Assembly: GCA_000310025.1 (NCBI GenBank)
Contig: FN649749.1
Span: 2,583,141-2,647,140, forward strand
Direction: 5' to 3'
DNA length: 64,000 nt
Source: Ectocarpus siliculosus
Lineage: Eukaryota; Sar; Phaeophyceae; Ectocarpales; Ectocarpaceae
Shown here one piece after another: positions 61,005 to 64,000 of the stretch. A program made the translations under genes and the position numbers. The notes below the pieces were generated by a model. The model was not told the origin of the DNA and did no database searches. It saw only the letters and a list, made by a program, of their open reading frames with translations. The number at the start of each line of letters is the position of its first letter. Positions within the stretch are counted from its first letter, which is position 1.

Positions 61005-61195
61005 TGGGGGTGAACGTGATTCAACACGGCAGTCGACGGTGCTTGCCAGATGGAGGGCTGGCGACAATGGACACTGCAGGGGCGGCTCACCGACCAGGGC
61101 CATGGCCTGCCGGTGTAGTACCATTTGTCACCGGCCCCCAATCTGGCAAGCAGCGTCGACTGTGGTGTTGGTATTGATTCAGTGCCCACCTGCCC
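61005..61195. repeat. Inverted repeat 4
   Basis: Left arm about 61005-61070 and right arm about 61130-61195. The core CAGTCGACGGTGCTTGCCAG+AT (61030-61051) pairs with 61141-61162 with one mismatch. Flanks pair more loosely, including GGGCTGGCGACAATGG with GGGGCCGGTGACAAATGG read from the other strand. Confidence 0.85.
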
Positions 61196-62345
61196 GTGAA
61201 TCACGCAAAATTGCCTGCCCCGCGAGTCGCTCTGGCGAGCTCGCTCTTCTTCCTGGTTGTCCCTCTTCTTCGAACAAATTAGGATCGGATCGCGGACCGC
61301 ACTGCAGGGCAGCAGCTATTATCGGCGGCGGTGGTAGGATTGGTTAAGTAACGGCGGCGGTGGCGGTGGCGGTGGTGGTGCGGTCGACACACGGCCACGG
61401 TCACCACGGGCGACTTATTAGATTCCAAGCATATCACGATGTGCTTCCACTTTCCACGGCACTCACTGCCCGCGGCAGTAGTGGCCACGTTTGCGGGCGG
61501 GTGCAGCGGCACGCGCGGCCAACTTTGGAAGACTGGTAGACAGGAGAGCCACCGTGCGTGGCCATCCAACAAGTCAACATGGAACACCCAAAACCAAACC
61601 GCTTGTGTTTATAGTGCACGCACGGTGCGTTACTTGTAGTTAGGTTTCACATGTTGAGGCGCTCGATAACGGTAGCACTTTGTCCTGCCACTTAACCACC
61701 ATTTCTTTTTCTAAGAGTGCCGCAACTTGGTTCCTCTCGGCGCACCACAGCCCAGTGTTTCGTTTCACGTGAATTTCGACAAACCACGGGTCAAGAGTCC
61801 GCAGTCACGTGCCCGCGCAAGCGGTTCGCAAAAGAGACTGTCTGTCTGCTCATATTACTCGCTGTGCGTTCCCTTCTTCTAGACAGATTGGGTATCATCC
61901 TGACTCTTGGCAGGCAGTCGCCAGCAACGCGCAAAGCTTGCCGTGCGCGGAAACAAGCCCGTCCGTGGCCATCTCGGATTTTCGGGGAAGCCGCGGTTGA
62001 CATCTTTCATTTCTAGCCTGCATCAAGTGATCTTGTCCTACGAAACATAATAATTTCGGTGGGTCTCAGGTCAACCCACGTAGGAAAAAAAAAAAACATT
62101 TCATCGCGTCACAGAAACCATCATCTCCACGATGGTCACCATCCCCACGTGAAGAACGTCTGACACCATATTCTATGCGCCTACGAAAACATGTGCCAGT
62201 ATCTTGGAATCGCATCATAGCGTGCATGGTGGCTGAAGTCTCCGAAACGCTTCGTACTTTTATGTATTTCCGCGGTCCCTCGCAGTTCACACTCTGAAGC
62301 CCCCAGTGACGGGTTTCAGTTTCCCTCTGCGCTAAAAGACTACAG

Positions 62346-62387
62346 AGCATCTGCTATTAGTCAAATAGCATCTGCTATTGGTCAAAT
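62346..62387. repeat. 21-bp tandem pair
   Basis: AGCATCTGCTATTAGTCAAA+T is followed directly by the same 21-mer with one A/G change. Confidence 0.9.
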
Positions 62388-62853
62388 ATATGCTTTGCCG
62401 CGGTGCCTTGGTTGTCCTCCTTGATATTGGGTTCACGGCGAAGTTATTTCGTACTCCTTTGGTCAGACGTGATGGCGGTCATTGTCCTCTCCTGTGCTCC
62501 TGCTTCTTGCTCTCGGCCGGTACCGCAATGGTGACCCTCGTCTCTTCTTGTTCTTTCAACGCTGCTGGTGTTTAGCTTCTCCTAGAAGAGGTGGCCTCTT
62601 CTTGGTGACGGACAAGAGATAATTCACGCCGAGCGCCGCCCCCTCAGGTCGTTGTCGGGCGAGCGCCACACCTGAGTACGGCATCCACACGCAAGATTGT
62701 AGTAGGACGCGAAACGTTGCTGACGTCAACAAGTTGATCGGTCGACAATGCATGAGAACCATCAACAAACGTTTTGTCCCCGCGAACGAGAGAGTGGGTG
62801 TTGTGTCTCGGCCTAATTTTGCACTGTATCCCGTTTGATTTCTGTCGCGTTTG

Positions 62854-62875
62854 CTACGCCGCAGCTGCGGCGTAG
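62854..62875. repeat. Perfect 22-bp palindrome
   Basis: CTACGCCGCAG followed by its exact reverse complement CTGCGGCGTAG, with no spacer. No neighbouring gene suggests a function. Confidence 0.85.
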
Positions 62876-63978
62876 ATCTGCCCTGTATGCAAGATAGACG
62901 GCCCCCACATTAGACAGGCAGAGACGAAAAGACACCTCGGCTTCCCGAATTTCACAAGCATGGTCAGGCCTTGCTGCTAATACTACAAATGTCATGAGAA
63001 TGCTTCGGTTTGGTCTACGCATGCACCTGTCTTACCCTGGCAGCCGGTAGGAGCGAGATTGGGATGCCGGGCTTCGTTCATGCCCTCTTGATGATAGCCC
63101 CGGTCGGGTTTTGCCTGGAGAACGATTGGGTTTGTGCCACAATAACCGCCGGCGAGAACCGCTTACAGCTTAGAAAGCATCCGCCGGCGCACGGAAGGTA
63201 TTTCCTGAGAAAAGGCCAATAGGGAGACGTCCGTCGACAAAATCTGCGTAAAGCGGGTAGTCTATGTGGATGCGGTTTGGGTTTCGCCAGCCTAGCTTAA
63301 CTCGTCTTCCTTCTCTCCAACTCCTTTATGAATAACATTCAAGTGGTTGCATCAATCGAAACAACAACCGTCCTGAGCCACACACCTCCCCAGATGTATC
63401 TTACGTATAAAAGTGTGCACCGAAGGAGACAACTATGTTTTGCTTTTGGGGAGAGAGGATGCCGAGGAGGGGACGCCACTGCCACCGCTTCCCGTCCAGA
63501 ACCGCTGAATTCAGTTAAACGCCTCTTCCGTGCCTGTCAAAGGGCCGCAAAGAGAAAATCGTGGATATATGAAGGTACCATCTAAACTCCTTGCTGTGGC
63601 ACGCCAAGGGACGCCATGATGGTCGGCACCTGCTGAGTGGGAAGGAACTTCCACGCTGGGTATGGGTGGGTTTGTTATCGGTTCCGTCGAGTCCGTTAGA
63701 CTTGAGCGGTGGTCGACTTACGCAATGTTTGCTTGCAGTAGAAGGGATAGCATTGGTTGCGGGCGCGCGAACAAACCACCGTCCATAGAACTGAACACGT
63801 CCACCGGCGCAGGGACACCACTACGGAAGCGCCAGGGGAAAAAAATTAAATACAAGACACGCGATATGCTTTGTTCACCCCGTAGTTCCGACCCGCCCTT
63901 CCTACAAGTGCCCAGGGCACAAAGGCACAATCAGACATCCGCGCTCACTCAATTTCACCTGCAGTTTCACCGCTGGCT

Positions 63979-64000
63979 GGGGGGGGGGGGGGGGGGGGGG
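63979..64000. repeat. Poly-G run at the window edge
   Basis: Twenty-two G to the last base. Because the three N gaps sit beside similar C tracts, this may mark another sequencing break just outside the window. Confidence 0.85.

Larger units (their letters stand above)
61200..63978. other. Right-end region with no supported gene
   Basis: Several short open stretches, the most coding-like at 63328-63575 on plus with a possible donor GAAG|GTACCA, but no domain is recognised and no exon chain can be built. It contains the small repeats listed separately. Confidence 0.45.

Noticed and set aside
1-64000. CRISPR array, prokaryotic operon or integrated virus
   Set aside because: Repeats are tandem or inverted without regular unique spacers, genes are intron-split, and no capsid, integrase or polymerase gene is recognisable.

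Overview
This window is nuclear DNA from an intron-rich eukaryote. I read it as a stramenopile, most likely a brown alga of the Ectocarpus type. The reasons are short exons (60-260 bp), introns of about 0.2-2 kb, TTAGGG-type telomeric repeats inside the sequence, abundant GTT/CAG/GTG microsatellites, and gene families that fit a photosynthetic or heterotrophic stramenopile. The species is inference; the eukaryotic intron structure is directly visible. There is no sign of a prokaryotic, organellar or viral chromosome.

Four genes can be rebuilt exon by exon with matching splice phases. (1) 1563-9079 (+) encodes an Rgp1-family protein, partner of Ric1 in the Rab6/Ypt6 exchange factor. (2) 11158-32834 (+) encodes a ~1,693-residue double class III nucleotide cyclase with the layout six membrane spans - C1 - six membrane spans - C2. 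Its catalytic residues are distributed the opposite way round from animal membrane adenylyl cyclases: C2 carries both metal aspartates and C1 carries the Asn/Arg pair. (3) 44076-36007 (-) and (4) 47609-55837 (+) are two PPP-family Ser/Thr phosphatases in head-to-head orientation. They are clear paralogues sharing most intron positions, separated by about 3.5 kb.

The first 1.2 kb holds a decayed copia-like gag remnant. The stretches 9080-11157, 32835-36006 and 44077-47608 hold no gene I can support. From 55838 to the end I find no firm gene, but 59.0-61.2 kb contains a striking cluster of four long imperfect inverted repeats and one possible orphan exon.

The assembly has three N gaps and the window ends in a G run, all at or next to poly-C/G tracts. 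Around the two 100-N gaps I can see that low-quality read ends were left in as garbled second copies of neighbouring good sequence (5677-6139 and about 28250-28882). Those bases should not be interpreted biologically.

Functionally the window combines a membrane-trafficking factor, a cyclic-nucleotide synthase and two signalling phosphatases. They are ordinary neighbouring genes with no evidence of a shared pathway.
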